In this document: one piece after another, positions 26,307 to 39,013 of the stretch
How positions within the stretch are numbered: position 1 is the stretch's first letter
How the letters are laid out: each line of letters starts with the position of its first letter
Origin: Periplaneta americana
Lineage: Eukaryota; Arthropoda; Insecta; Blattodea; Blattidae
DNA: 64,000 nt
Assembly (NCBI RefSeq): GCF_040183065.1
Contig: NC_091123.1
Coordinates: forward strand, 9,101,001-9,165,000
Reading direction: 5' to 3'
Program-made: the position numbers and the translations under genes
Notes under the pieces: generated by a model
Database searches by the model: none
Told to the model about the DNA's origin: nothing
The model's input: the letters and a program-made list of their open reading frames with translations, nothing else

Positions 26307-29300
26307 ACTTAGATGACGGCGAAAAAGAAAAGATTTGAGATGAAGACAATTGCGGATCTCGAAATTCCTTGCAGTATGGACTGCTGCGAAAATCATTTCA
26401 TATGATATTATGTTATAGTGATTATGTAAGCCAGTCACTTTATGTTACAGTGAATACTGTAAGCCATTCACAATTTAATGGCAATAAAGTTGAGAAAAAT
26501 GTATATAAAAGAGTAAATAATAAAATAATTTATTTTTAATTTGTCTTCTCTTATTGACAGGATCATAAGTGTTTAAAAATACAAATTCATTTAAGTTTCT
26601 GCGACAGGAAACATGAAATAATGTCCTTCAGAAGGGACGTGAACACGGGAGTTCCAAATTGTAACAAATAAAATGAACATTAAAGCTACCGGTATATATT
26701 GTGATTTAACATGTGAAATCAATTATTATTTGTAAATACTGTCTTCTCCTTTGGAATATGTTTCATAAGCAAATTTTATATGAAAAAATGTTAAGGGACT
26801 AAAATACATCGAAATACATAAATAACTACTTCATTTTCTTAATATATGCAGAGGAATTAAATAACATTTTAAAATGAACTTCATTATTTGCTTTATTTAA
26901 CATATTGCATTTGTTTCTCCTACAGTCAATTGTTTTTTTATTCCTGTCGAATTTAACATCGTGGGACCCTGGCAGAAATAACACAAAATTAAATACCATT
27001 GTTGATACATGAGGAAAGGCAAAATACAGAAGCAATAAAATGAATGAAGTTACATTTTAGAATTTAATTAAATTATTTCCTGTGAACATATTGATAAAAT
27101 AAAGTACTTGTTAATGCATATCGATGCATTTTTAAACTGTCAACATTTTCCTGTGAAACATACAGGGAAGAAAGTATTTGCAAGTAATAATAATGTTATT
27201 AATTTCTTATGTTAAATCTCTATAATAATTTGTCTAGTAAACTGTGTCAGGCTACATAATAAATGAAAACATTGTAAAATTAATATTCTGTGAATTCTTG
27301 GATATTGACATAGGAGAGTACGAAATGGTGCTTTTGGTAATGAAAAAGTCTTCAATCTCCATTTGATCAGAACTCTTTAGTGTTCTTCTCGCAAATGTTC
27401 GAATAATCACAGCAGTATTTAATTTAACTAGGCCCATGATTTTAACTGCAGAGGTTTTTAAAAGTCGAAATTCATTGTGAGCAAAAAATGGCCAACAAAT
27501 TTTGCTGTAAATCTACTACACGGGACCCACAGATTTGCTTCCCTCCATGCTAAGGATTTTATCGTCCTTTAAAAATCATCTTCCTTTCGCAAAATTAGGA
27601 CTTAACGGTTAACTGAAGACAACAATATAATCGCGATAAAAACCAGTTTGTTCATCTCAGCCTCTCAGGAAAAGAGGAGAAATACATTTTAGACATCACG
27701 TGGAAATTAATACCCGCTAATGCTGTCTATAATTTGGAAAAAAAAACAAATACAACAATTGAAATCCGCCCACATATTATGAAACTGTTACTGAGCCAAA
27801 ATGACGTCAGTCAAATGAGAGGTAGAGAAATGACATTGAAGAAAACGAGAAGCGTTATCTGACGTGCTGCATCATGTGTTGATGACGTTATTCCAGTACT
27901 AACCATGTGTCTTATAACTGTAGATAGTGTAAAATCGTGCTTTGTTTAACGCTGAGTTTCACTAATTGAAATCTACACTGAAGTATTCCACAACTCCTGT
28001 CAGCTATTATTATTTAAATATTTATATTCATGTCAAAATTATGAAAATAGACAATTAGGCAAGACTTTTAATTCTGCTGAAAAAGAGACACGCATTCTGT
28101 ATAAAACGCTTCATTGTCCTGTTGTTTCGCAGAAGTAAATGGAAACAGACAAATAAAAAAAAAAGGTACATGTGTTAAAATTTGTCCAATCTGCTTGCTA
28201 CGCTTATGATTAATAATATCCTAACCAAGTACTGGTGGCGCCACTGCGTCCAGAATCTGCACTACTCGCTGCGGTAGGAACACTACTTCTTCCACACATA
28301 CGAATCCTCTTCGTGTTTTGCTTGCACGTTGTGATCCATAAAAAAAAAAGCTCTTGTGAACAATGTCGCATATCCAACTTCATTAAAAATGTAAAAAACG
28401 TCTTCTTTTAGTCATGGAAATGAAATGCAGTCATTTTACCCGAGTTACATAACATTCGACTTACATAACACCATGCAGGCGCACTAAGAAAATTAAACTT
28501 ATCTGTTTTATCAAATTTTGTTGTCTGTAATGTCCAAAATATGATTGATGTACGCACTATTTTCTATTTTATGCAATAATTTCCTTTACATTAACTCGGG
28601 GATCGTCTGTATGCTGGGAGACCAATGAAATTAAAGTAGCACACACTGCACAAGTTTGTTTCAGCGTGGGCTCCAGAGAAGTTTGTCCAGCACTTGATTA
28701 TTCCAGGAATCTGGAAAGGGTTGTTTATGAACACATCTTCATCACTTGCTAGAGAGATGTCCCAGCGTTTGAACCTATGCTCCACTGAGGGAAGCCTTAC
28801 ATCTCAAATGAGTGCAATCAAAATGACGCAGTTGTGGCAATCTTTCTTCCCGGAACTATTTCTCCAAAACAGCGATAACCTAATCTAATTTTATGTTTTT
28901 CGCTTCAAAATTCCTGCTTACTTTCGTAAGAGTTTGTTTTTTTACGAACAAGAGTCTCAGCTCGATCAAACCAACAATTACATCACTTACTGCGTGGATA
29001 CAGTTTCCGGTAAGATATGCGGATAATAAAGGTTTTATTTTAAATAAAAATGTTGAACATATTTTTGTTTAATAAACATAGCTGTTAGCTTATACGGAGT
29101 GTAAATGATACAAACTGCCAAAATTATATAGATAGTAATATCGATCTACTGAACAAAATGTCTAGTGAAATTTAATTATTTTTTATACTGTAGTTGTTTT
29201 TTTAATTTGTAAAAAGGCCTATCATGTTTTTAAGTTATCTAATATTTGTTTTTGCACGATCGTGTTTTTTATTCACAGCAATTGTTGTTAGGCCTTGAAA

Positions 29301-29587
29301 GTTAGAATTCCCACACAGAAACTTGTTGCTAGGGAAACAATTCTTCACAACATAAAACTATACTGAAATAGACCCATTACAGTGCACTTATTGTTACTTA
29401 GTTACCATTACAGTATAGTTTTGCGAAGGCTTTGGCATAATGTTGCTCCAAATTTTCAATGCAAAATATATTATATTTGCAATTTTAAAAATATGATCGT
29501 GAAAAAAAGTTGTACAATACACTTTTATGAAGTGCATTACAAAATCCCGGAAACTGAAAAACTAGCTCTGCTCGTTTATAAAAAAAA
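26307..29587. other. no gene seen
   Basis: Three kilobases of AT-rich sequence without supported genes or clear element ends. A short duplicated segment around 'gtaagccagtcac/gtaagccattcac' lies near 26427-26470. A minus-strand AATAAA at 29268-29273 could in principle serve the upstream Popeye gene but is more than 1.2 kb past its stop. Confidence 0.45.
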
Positions 29588-29825
29588 AAACGAGAATACA
29601 TGAGAACAAGGTGAATACAACAGGAAGAGGAAAATGTGACGAGAACAAGGGGAATATAAGTAGAACCAGGGGAATAAAAACAAAGAGAAGACAGGGAGAA
29701 CAAGAGGAATACAAGGATAACAGGGGAATACAATGATAACAAGGGGAATACAAGGAGAATAAAGGGAAGACAAAGAGAAGAAGGGGAAATAAGGAGAAAA
29801 GGGAAATACATGGAGAACAAGGAGA
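29588..29825. repeat. purine-rich ~20-bp minisatellite (first locus)
   Basis: Degenerate tandem units of the type 'aggggaatacaaggagaaca'. The same unit forms a much longer array at 41110-42040 inside the Popeye gene. Long frames on the minus strand here (Leu/Pro/Ser-rich) come purely from the strand asymmetry. Confidence 0.85.
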
Positions 29826-30532
29826 AGAGATTGCATTTTTACGTGGCGGTCAATTCCTAAATTATCCCCTCCATACCTAGTGAGGAGAGGGATGCAATCT
29901 ACTTCAAGAATTTCCTTAAAGCGAGCTTTAAGCACATTTTCATTCCATCTAAATTTGATATTAGAGCCTCAAGCAACCTTACGTTGATTCTAGAGTAGAA
30001 GCTATATTCCACGTACAGCATTCTCCATGAGCTCTTTTTTACAGAACTGTCTTGGTAACAGATCCAAGAGACAGGATTTCCTTCATTTGTTTTTTTTCCA
30101 ACGTTATACATTTCTGAAAGTGTAATGCTGAGCAAAAATCCCAAACATAGATATTTCTCACCGCAAATGTGTACTGCTGATGTATTTAACCTGACATTTA
30201 AGCTTAAAATCGCATAATTTTGTAAGTGCCTTCTTTTCCGTCATTGTAATTTTGCTGAAATCGTTGTACACAGAACGTCAACTTTTTTATGTATAAGAAA
30301 TGACAAAAACATGCAAATCCAAGAATAATCCGAAATTGATATCTTTTTGTATCATCTATTCTGTAAATCGCGTAATAGGAACATAAAAATAGACAGCGAC
30401 CAAGCTTACCGGTACGTCTTGATATGGCGACCAAATAATTATTATTCGTTTCTAGGAATAATATATTTTCCACACTCCTGCCCTTGCCACAACTGCTCAT
30501 TCTCCCTGCCACTCACTTGTACACGTTTTCGT
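29826..30532. other. 3' flank of the Popeye gene
   Basis: Downstream of the last exon on the minus strand. No AATAAA or ATTAAA hexamer was found in this interval on the minus strand (only AATAAT near 30436), so the polyadenylation site is not assigned. Confidence 0.4.
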
Positions 30533-30640
30533 TCAGATGACGCGGGGGAAGGTGAACAGCTGAACGTCGGTCTGCACGGCGTTGCTGCTCGTGTAGGGGA
30601 CGCCGCCCGCGTCGTCGTCGTCCCCATCGTACAGCTGACG
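30533..30640 (-). CDS. possible readthrough extension of the Popeye protein (35 codons)
   Basis: After the TGA the same frame reads RQLYDGDDDDAGGVPYTSSN then AVQTDVQLFTFPRVI and stops at TGA 30533-30535. G/C is present at 14, 24 and 32 of 35 codons at positions 1, 2 and 3, the pattern expected of a selected coding frame. The first stop has a leaky UGA-C context. Either translation reads through, or this copy carries a CGA-to-TGA (CpG) nonsense change. Whether it is translated cannot be told from this window. Confidence 0.5.
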   Translation of the reverse strand, partial: RQLYDGDDDDAGGVPYTSSNAVQTDVQLFTFPRVI

Positions 30641-30764
30641 TCAGACGGGCGTCTCGAACTTGACTTCCCGGCCGCCGGGACGCCGGACGGACCTGGCCAC
30701 AGAGTAGACATTTATAAGGCCAGGATAGCAATCATACTCACCCCAGCCGGCCCCCGGATACGCC
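30641..30764 (-). CDS. Popeye gene, coding exon 6 to first stop
   Basis: This 124-bp segment joins as AG|G GCG and encodes AYPGAGWGEYDCYPGLINVY then SVARSVRRPGGREVKFETPV, ending at TGA (30641-30643). The acceptor is preceded by a pyrimidine-rich tract ending ccctgag. An internal GTGAGT at about 30738-30743 could act as a donor but would leave only a 23-bp exon. The frame carries on openly beyond the TGA (see the extension entry). Confidence 0.78.
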
Positions 30765-33700
30765 CTCAGGGCCAGGAGGCCAATAGTCAAAGCAAAGAGT
30801 TTTTGTGACTATTTCGCTCATGTACCGATGCACCAATAGAGTGTAAGGATCTATTGAGTTCTAACCAATCAAAGCCAACTATCAACTGCAATCTTGTCAC
30901 ACCTGACACGCATTTGTTTAAGCGACACTAGAACTGTATTATTGGTCAAAATGGTAAAATATATACAGTACAGCATATAGTCTATATAGATATTTTTTAC
31001 ATAAATAATTACCTTATAGGCCTACATTTGTTTAACATTCTGTCCTATATTTAGCCACCGTCTTCTACGTTTAAATGTCTGGCGAAAATTTTTTAAAATG
31101 CCACACCCACTAAAAATAGCGTTAACTTAAAACTACGTTTTTTGGTCAATAATAAAGTTCCTAGCGGCTTCCATTTGGTCCGATTTACATGAAACTTTGC
31201 AAGAATACTCAGCACATTGCAATACACAAAGCTGTGCAGGGAATCAGATCTTCACTGAAACTTATTCATGATATGAATTTTTAACTTCTAAAAATTAAAG
31301 AAAATTATCAAGCAAAAATTATAATTTATAAGAAAATTTTTATCTCATGAACCAATTCTAGAATTAAAAAATCCATACGCAGTTTTTTATACCGTGAAGT
31401 GTAAGTCCCTCACAGAAGAGTTTTAAAAGCAAAAACAATTCTGAAACCGTCAGGGATGTTTTGACTTTACGCATAATTTAATATCATTAAAATACATGAA
31501 AATTAATATCTAAGGAACTAATGAATGAAACTTAATGAAATTTGGCACTGTTATTTAAACGTACAGACACAACAAACCCGCCGAATTTGAAAGAAATTAA
31601 TAAAAAACTTTAAAAGTTTCAAAACTCAGTCCCAGTGTCCCTTAATATCTTGTCGCATCTGATGTTCAGATGTTAAATATTTTCATTGTTTCCTTAACAA
31701 TACAGTGGGCCATGATATTGCGTGATGGCCGTGCTAGCAAATTTAAGCATTAAGCATCTTAATTTATAATGGAATCTGTTTCTGTATGTTATAAATTATT
31801 TATTCATATAGGCTATTTAGGAAATGTTATTATTCAAATATCACAAGGTTCCCATCTTGTTGATATTTCACTAAATGAAAACACCTAGTTCAAAATGAAA
31901 TGTTGTAATCTCAAATATTTACTTCAATACCGTATTTACTCACTTTTAAGACCTCGCTCTACTTTAAGAATAAATTATAAATACGAGTATATATAATATG
32001 TACAATACTAGGTTCTAAATTCTGAATTTCTGCTTAAGACTTTTGCACAGTAGTGTAGGGGCATCGTCAATCATAAATGCTCTTGGAAAGATTGCAAGGT
32101 GAAACTCGTTTCTAAAACCATCCTCTCTCCCATTGTTCCGTTTCTTTTCCAATTATCTCTGCACTGACAAAGAACAACATCTCTCTTTGTCTGTTTATCC
32201 TCAAATTACATACCGTACTCTCTGCCTCGTTATTTCTTGCGTTGTCACAACACAGACAGAGAGACAAATTCTCTTTCTTCTTCTACTGATGGAATCAGTT
32301 TTCGCATACCGTACTTTCAAAGTCAGTCATTCAGAGAAAGAGATTAGTATCAGGTGTGAATGTAAAAATGAGCAACAAGCGAGAAAGTTATTCTGTGCAT
32401 TTTAAATTGATTGTGATCGACTTCGCTGAAAAAATGTTTTGGCATTTTAAACTAATTTCTATACTTAGGCCTACTGTTACTTAACTTAAAAAACTTGATT
32501 CCCTTACTGTCTTTTTACGGTGCTCATAAAGACCCCCATACTCTTTTGCATTAAAAAAGAGAGAAAAAAGGAGGTCTAATATGCGAGTAAATATGATATA
32601 TTTACATTTTGTTTTTCAAGTTAGAAGATAGAAATATACTAAAATAATTCCATTAATTAAGTATAACTCATCTGAACATACAATGCCTGTAAAGTGACAA
32701 AGACCATAGCTAAAATTTATTGTTCATGTTGCTGAGATGTTAAAAACTGAATGTAATTTTTTTCAGCTGTCAGGCAAAACAAATTGAAATGTTACAGATT
32801 CGGAAAACGACCAACAAAAAGTAAATTTAAAGGTACACTGGAGTTCAAAGCTACCTGACCCCACTAATAATCGTGTAGACTAAGTGTAGCATCTATAGTT
32901 CTCTGAATAGATGGCGAAGGTAACAGTTAGTGTTGCCAATAGTACATAAATATACCCGCATCATAAAATTAAGAATTTCATCCCCCTCTAATAATAGTAA
33001 AAAAAAAAAAAAAAAAACACTGGATTTAGCGGGAAACCGCTGATACTGTAAATTATGAGAATAATTTATACTTAATCTGCATCAACATTTTCCCAAATAC
33101 TTTTTACCCATTCCAATATTAGGGTCACCTATTGAGAAGTAGCGGAACTATTTCAAAATTTGTCAATTTGTTATGTATTTGGTTTTAACTTTTCCCGTGA
33201 TTAGAAAGTTCGCATACACGATCGGAAAATTGGAGGTCAGTGTACACTGACGTTCAATGATATCTGGCCCTACTAATCGATAGTAATCGATAATTTGTGG
33301 GTAAGTGTGGCTTCTTTAGTTATTACTTCTATGAATAGATGGCGAAGATAATAGTCAGTGTTGCCAATTGTACATACATATACCCGCATTATATAATTAA
33401 ATTTTTCATACCACTCTACTGATTGTAAAACAACACTGGGTTTAGCTGGAAACCGCTGATATTGTCCATTTTGAGAATAATTTATGCTTAATCTACAAAA
33501 TAATTTTCCCTGACACTTTTTTAACCGCCCCAATAATGGTGTCACCTATTGAGAACTAGCGGAACTCTTTCAAAGTTTGTCAATTTTTTTATATCTTTGG
33601 TTCTGTCTTATCAACAGGGCTAGATTCTAGCCATCTCGTGTCTTATTCCTTGGTTGGAAAGTTCGCTTACACGATCATAAAATCGTAAGTCAGATATTTT

Positions 33701-36700
33701 TGAATACCAGTGTACAAGTCAAGTAACATGCTTTTATGTTAAAGGGCATATCTCGGGCATTATCAGAAATATCGAAATAATTCTTTCACCAAGAGAAACA
33801 GAAAAGTGTATTCTAAAAATAAAAGCAAATAAATTGAAAAATGTAATTTTTGACCCATAAAATGCGGACACTGTGTATAGTTCGTTTATGGATGGGGTCT
33901 TTTGGAACACTGTCTATAGTCTATACCCATACTCGTCGGCAGGGACTGACCTGGACCTAGTTTGTGTGTGGGGTGGTGGCGGCGCTATGACCGGAACAAT
34001 GACCGGCACCAGCGCCACTGGCGGCGATGCCGTGAACTGCTGCGCCGCAACAGTGGTGGCTGCGGTAACGACGGCCGCGGCGGCTGTGGTGGTGGCGGTG
34101 ATGACGGCCTGCGGGTACGCCGCGAAGGGCGACGTAGGGGGGAAGTGGTTCGCCACCACAGGCACCCAGCACTGGTGCTGCTGCAGCCGTGAGGGCGACG
34201 TGGACCCTGCGTATAAGGAAATGGGTGAGAGGCACAATCATCCCGAGTTTTCACGTAGAATACGACTTTGTCTGCACCAAGTATGGACACCAGTTCTGGG
34301 ATCCGTGGTGAAAAAAAAAATAACAGACTCACAGGAACGTAGTTGGTGTACTACCTCAGAATCTTCGTGTCAGTAAGTGCCGCATGTTGAAACTCCCGAC
34401 TGAAGGCACGCTGAACTCTTACTATACCGTACTCCGTGTGCTATGGTATTCCAATACATTCCAACTACGTTTCTGTGGGTTTGCTATAATTCTCTAAATG
34501 CTGAAGAATTCACACTGAGTTGAAATGTAAACATCCACACAATTTAACACAATTTTTTCTATCAAACAATGCCACAATGACAAGCGAAAGAGCTGGAAAA
34601 GCATCTTTTTTATGGTGCCACCTAATGTTTTCCGCCAACAATTACAATTAAAAATCCCCTGAAATTTTTGAGCCGTTCTTTCTAATGACATCGTAAGAAT
34701 TTCGCAATACGCATAGTTACAAAATTATAGCAGTTTATAATCAGGGATATTTCTATGGTCACAGTATTAGTGCAGCACCTGTACTGCTCCCAGTTCTCTC
34801 ACACACAGAGAATGAAGTAATAAGCGTGCACTGACTGTCGGAGTAGGTGGCGGAGGTGCGCCGCTGCTGCTGGGTCCGCCATGCCAGGGACCGCACGTGG
34901 CCCCGGGTGCCGGTGTGCACGGCGTCCACGCTCAGGCTGCGGTTCATGGTGCGCCAGTGGTCGGAGGGACGGCCCAGCGCTGCCGACGCCGCGGCCTCGC
35001 TGTTGGCCAGCGCCCCCAGGTGCTCGTTCAGCGAGTACAGCTTGTGTGTGATGTCCTTCCCTGCAACAGCGAGGATCCGAGGATATAGCGCCATTTTCAG
35101 GTTACATGTATCTTTAGCTCGCTCGCTCACTCACTCACTAAATCAGTCATTCAGTCATTCACTCAATAAGTCACTCTCTCATAACTTACACACTCAATAA
35201 GTCACACAGTCGTTCACTCACTAAATAATTCAGTCACTCATTAAGTAACTCATTTAGACAATCTCTCACTAAGTCACTTACTCAGTCACTCTTTAAATCA
35301 TTCAGTCACTCACTCATTAAGTCATTCATTTAGTCATTTACTCACTAAGTCGCTCCGTCACTCTCTCATTCACTCACTAAGTCAATAAGTCAATCACTCT
35401 CAATAAATCACTCACTAAGTTAATCACTCAATCACTGTCAATCACTCAGTTACTCTCTCATTAAATCACTCACTCACTAAGTTATCCATTCACTTAGTCA
35501 CTAAGTCACTCACTTTCATAAAGTCACTCACTCACTAAGTTATCCATTCACTTAGTCACTAAGTCACTCACTTTCATAAAGTCACTCACTCACTAAGTTA
35601 TTCATTCACTCAGTCACGAAGTCACTCACTCAGTCACTCTCTAACACTGTCAGTCACTCTCACTAAGTCACTCACTTTCCTAATGTCACTCACTCACTAA
35701 GTCATTCATTCACTCTCTCACTAACTCAGTCACTCTCATTAAGTGACTGACTCACTAAGTCAATCACTCACTCACTAAGTTATTCATTCACTCTCTCACC
35801 AATTCAGTCACTCTCATTAAGTGACTGACTCACTAAGTCAATCACTCACTCACTAAGTTATTCATTCACTCTCTCACTAACTCAGTCACTCTCATTAAGT
35901 GACTGACTCACTAAGTCAATCACTCACTCACTAAGTTATTCATTCACTCTCTCACTAACTCAGTCACTCTCATTAAGTGACTGACTCACTAAGTCAATCA
36001 CTCACTCACTAAGTTATTCATTCACTCTCTCACTAACTCAGTCACTCTCATTAAGTGACTGACTCACTAAGTCAATCACTCACTCACTAAGTCATTCATT
36101 CACTCTCTCACTAACTCAGTCACTCTCATTAAGTGACTGACTCACTAAGTCAATCACTCACTCATTAAGTTATTCATTCACTCAGTCACTCTCTCACTAA
36201 GTCAATTCACTCAGTCAGTCACCTTCTCACTAAATCACTCTCACTCATTTATTAAGTCAAATTAATTAATTAATTAATTCATTCATTCATTCATCCATTC
36301 ATTCATTCACTCATTCATTCATTCACTCATTCATTCATTCGTTCGTCCATTCGTTTGTCGGTTCATTAATTAATTAATTCATTCATTCATTCATTCGTTC
36401 GTTCGTCCATTTGTTTGTCGGTTCATTAATTAATTAATTAATTCATTCATTCATTCGTTCGTTCGTCCATTCGTTTGTCGGTTCATTAATTAATTCATTC
36501 TAATGATGCTTCGTCATAATATTATATTTTTGCAAAATATACAGTATATTCGCAGATGCTGGAACTGGCCTCCGTTTATGAAACTTTAAAGCGATGAATA
36601 AAATATTTTACTCTCATTCACTAAATCTAAGGAGTTTTGTTGCATAAACAGCGAAATAAGGTAGCCGTATAGCCCTTATTCATGATCTTAGTGTCCCACA

Positions 36701-38408
36701 AACTTATCAGTACAAGCTGGAAATATGTAGGTTGAATTCTCTTGGAATTATCGTGACTACAAGACAGAATACTGTTTGCAGGCAGACAGATAATTGGATA
36801 CGTCGCGTCGTTACCTATGATGTTGGACAGCACCACCTTGAGCAGCGGCCGGTGCCTCAGCACCCGCTCCAGCTTCAGGCGTGACCAGCACATGTACAGG
36901 CACTCTTGTTCAGCCGTTATTGTTACCTGGAACAGTGATCACGCCGTTAATCACTTCCAGCTTCAACAGACGCTTTACAGCCAGGTACTGTTGTCTCAAA
37001 ACAGGACTCAAGATATTCTAAGTGTTTATTAATCTATGTACTACGACAATAATATCAGAACTAATGCTCTCTGAAGGACAGACATTATTTTTTCCAAAAG
37101 CATCAATGACCAATAAAAATTAATACTAAATTAAATTGTCATTCTTAAAACTTTGTTGTTTGAAATAATGTTGAAATGATAACATGTGACTGTTCATCCA
37201 CAAAAGTAATCAGATCAATCTGTCATATGCAATATCTGTTCATTTAAGCTGTAACTATTATTCTTGTAACACTATTGAAGCGAGTGAAAGTGATCATTTT
37301 TCTCACAAAATTATGACGCTATATCCTGTTGATTTTAATATTTATATTGATACCGGTATCAATGCTAAAGTGACTAGTAGTCATTATTTATTTTGTAATG
37401 AAGTTAATCTCTCAGTTACAATAAAATGAACTTAATCTTTCACTTACAATAACTGTTACTTTAGACAGTGACATAAGACCACTGTTGTTTGAAACAAAAT
37501 TAAAGTGATTAACAGTGATTATTTGTAACAAAGTTATTATTTCACGATTTCACGTATAATAACTCTTACTTTAGAAAGCGATATTAAATCATTTTTGTTT
37601 GAAAAAATGTTAAAGAGTTTAGCAGTAACTATTTGTAATGAAATTAATATTTCACTTATAATAATACTTTAGTTAGTGATATTATGTCATTGTTATTTCA
37701 AACAATTTTAAAGTGATTAGTAGTGATTATTTGTAACACAGTTAATCTTTCACTTATAATAGCTGTTACTTTAGGCAGTAATATTATGACCGTTATTGTT
37801 TGAAAATATGTTAAAGTGATTAACGATGAGTATTGTATTGAAGTTAATATTTAACTTAATATAACTGTTACTTTAAATGAAATGAGACCTTTGCCGTTTG
37901 AAACAATATTGAATTGGTTAGCAGTTATTATTTGCAACGAAGTTAATACTTAAGTTATAATAAATGACCTTTAGATTGTAACATAAACAATTGTTGTTTG
38001 AAATTATATTATGTTAAAGTGAATAGCAATCATTACTTGTACCGAAGTTAATATATCACCTATAATAGCTGTTACTTTAGAGAGTGACACAAGACCATTG
38101 TTGTTTACAACAATAAGTGATTAGCAGTGAATATGTATAATTAAGTTAATATCACTCATAATTATTACTTTATTCAGTAATATAATATATTCAGTAAGTT
38201 GTTTGCTACAATGTTAAAGTTATCGAAAGTGGTTATTTTTCCGCAGAAATAGAGTAAAATTCATTTTAAAGGATTATTAAAATCAGTGAATTATATTTTT
38301 CGTCTATAATTACTATTATTTTTTACAGTGATTTTAAGGCAATTGTGTTTGAAATGTTGTTATAGTGGTTACTTTCTCGCCCACAGTAATAAGATTAAAA
38401 ATTTGGCT

Positions 38409-38460
<52 letters not shown>

Positions 38461-38973
38461 AACCACTATTTTTCAAACAAAGTTAAATTGATTAGAAGAG
38501 TCTATAAGTGTCTTTCTTTCCACAGAAGTAACCTTATCATGTTCTTTAATAATTACCAAATGAAAAATTTCTAAACATGGGTTCCTATATGAAAGTTGTT
38601 CACAATGATCTCTTCTATCATCCCTAAAAGTTTGTAACAAAGTTACAAAATCATCCTTTATGAAAGGGATACCATTTAGACCAGCGATGACCAAAGCGGG
38701 TGTCATGATTACATCGTGTAATCACAGACATACGAGGAGTTTCCTGTACATTGCTGTATGTTTCATTCATGTATTGAAGACAAGAAATGGCGGTATCATG
38801 TCGCTCTACAAACTCTGTCTCTACAAGCAGTAAGAGGTGGTTTCGTAAAGAATGAGAAGGAGAACTTCTTTGTTGTTCTTTCGGACTAAATGTAATGTAT
38901 TTACTTTGCTCAACGATTCAATTAGGAGTAAATAGAAACATTAATTGCCATGCTGAATAATGTATTATCATCA

Positions 38974-39013
<40 letters not shown>

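Noticed and set aside
29576..29935. Minus-strand 119-codon frame downstream of the Popeye gene
   Set aside because: Most of it translates the purine-rich minisatellite; not a plausible exon.
30695..30743. Tiny intron inside Popeye exon 6 (GTGAGT donor at about 30738-30743, acceptor tggccag)
   Set aside because: It would be about 48 bp, very short beside the gene's other introns, and would shift to a frame with weaker coding bias. The uninterrupted reading is preferred.
30347..30808. Plus-strand 153-codon frame
   Set aside because: Antisense to Popeye exon 6 and its flank; no recognisable protein.
33873..34376. Plus-strand 167-codon frame and other minus frames over exon 5
   Set aside because: Shadow frames of the GC-rich exon. 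Only the frame that joins exons 4 and 6 in phase has coding-like third positions.
34847..35200. Plus-strand 117-codon frame
   Set aside because: Antisense of Popeye exon 4, continuing into the CACT minisatellite.
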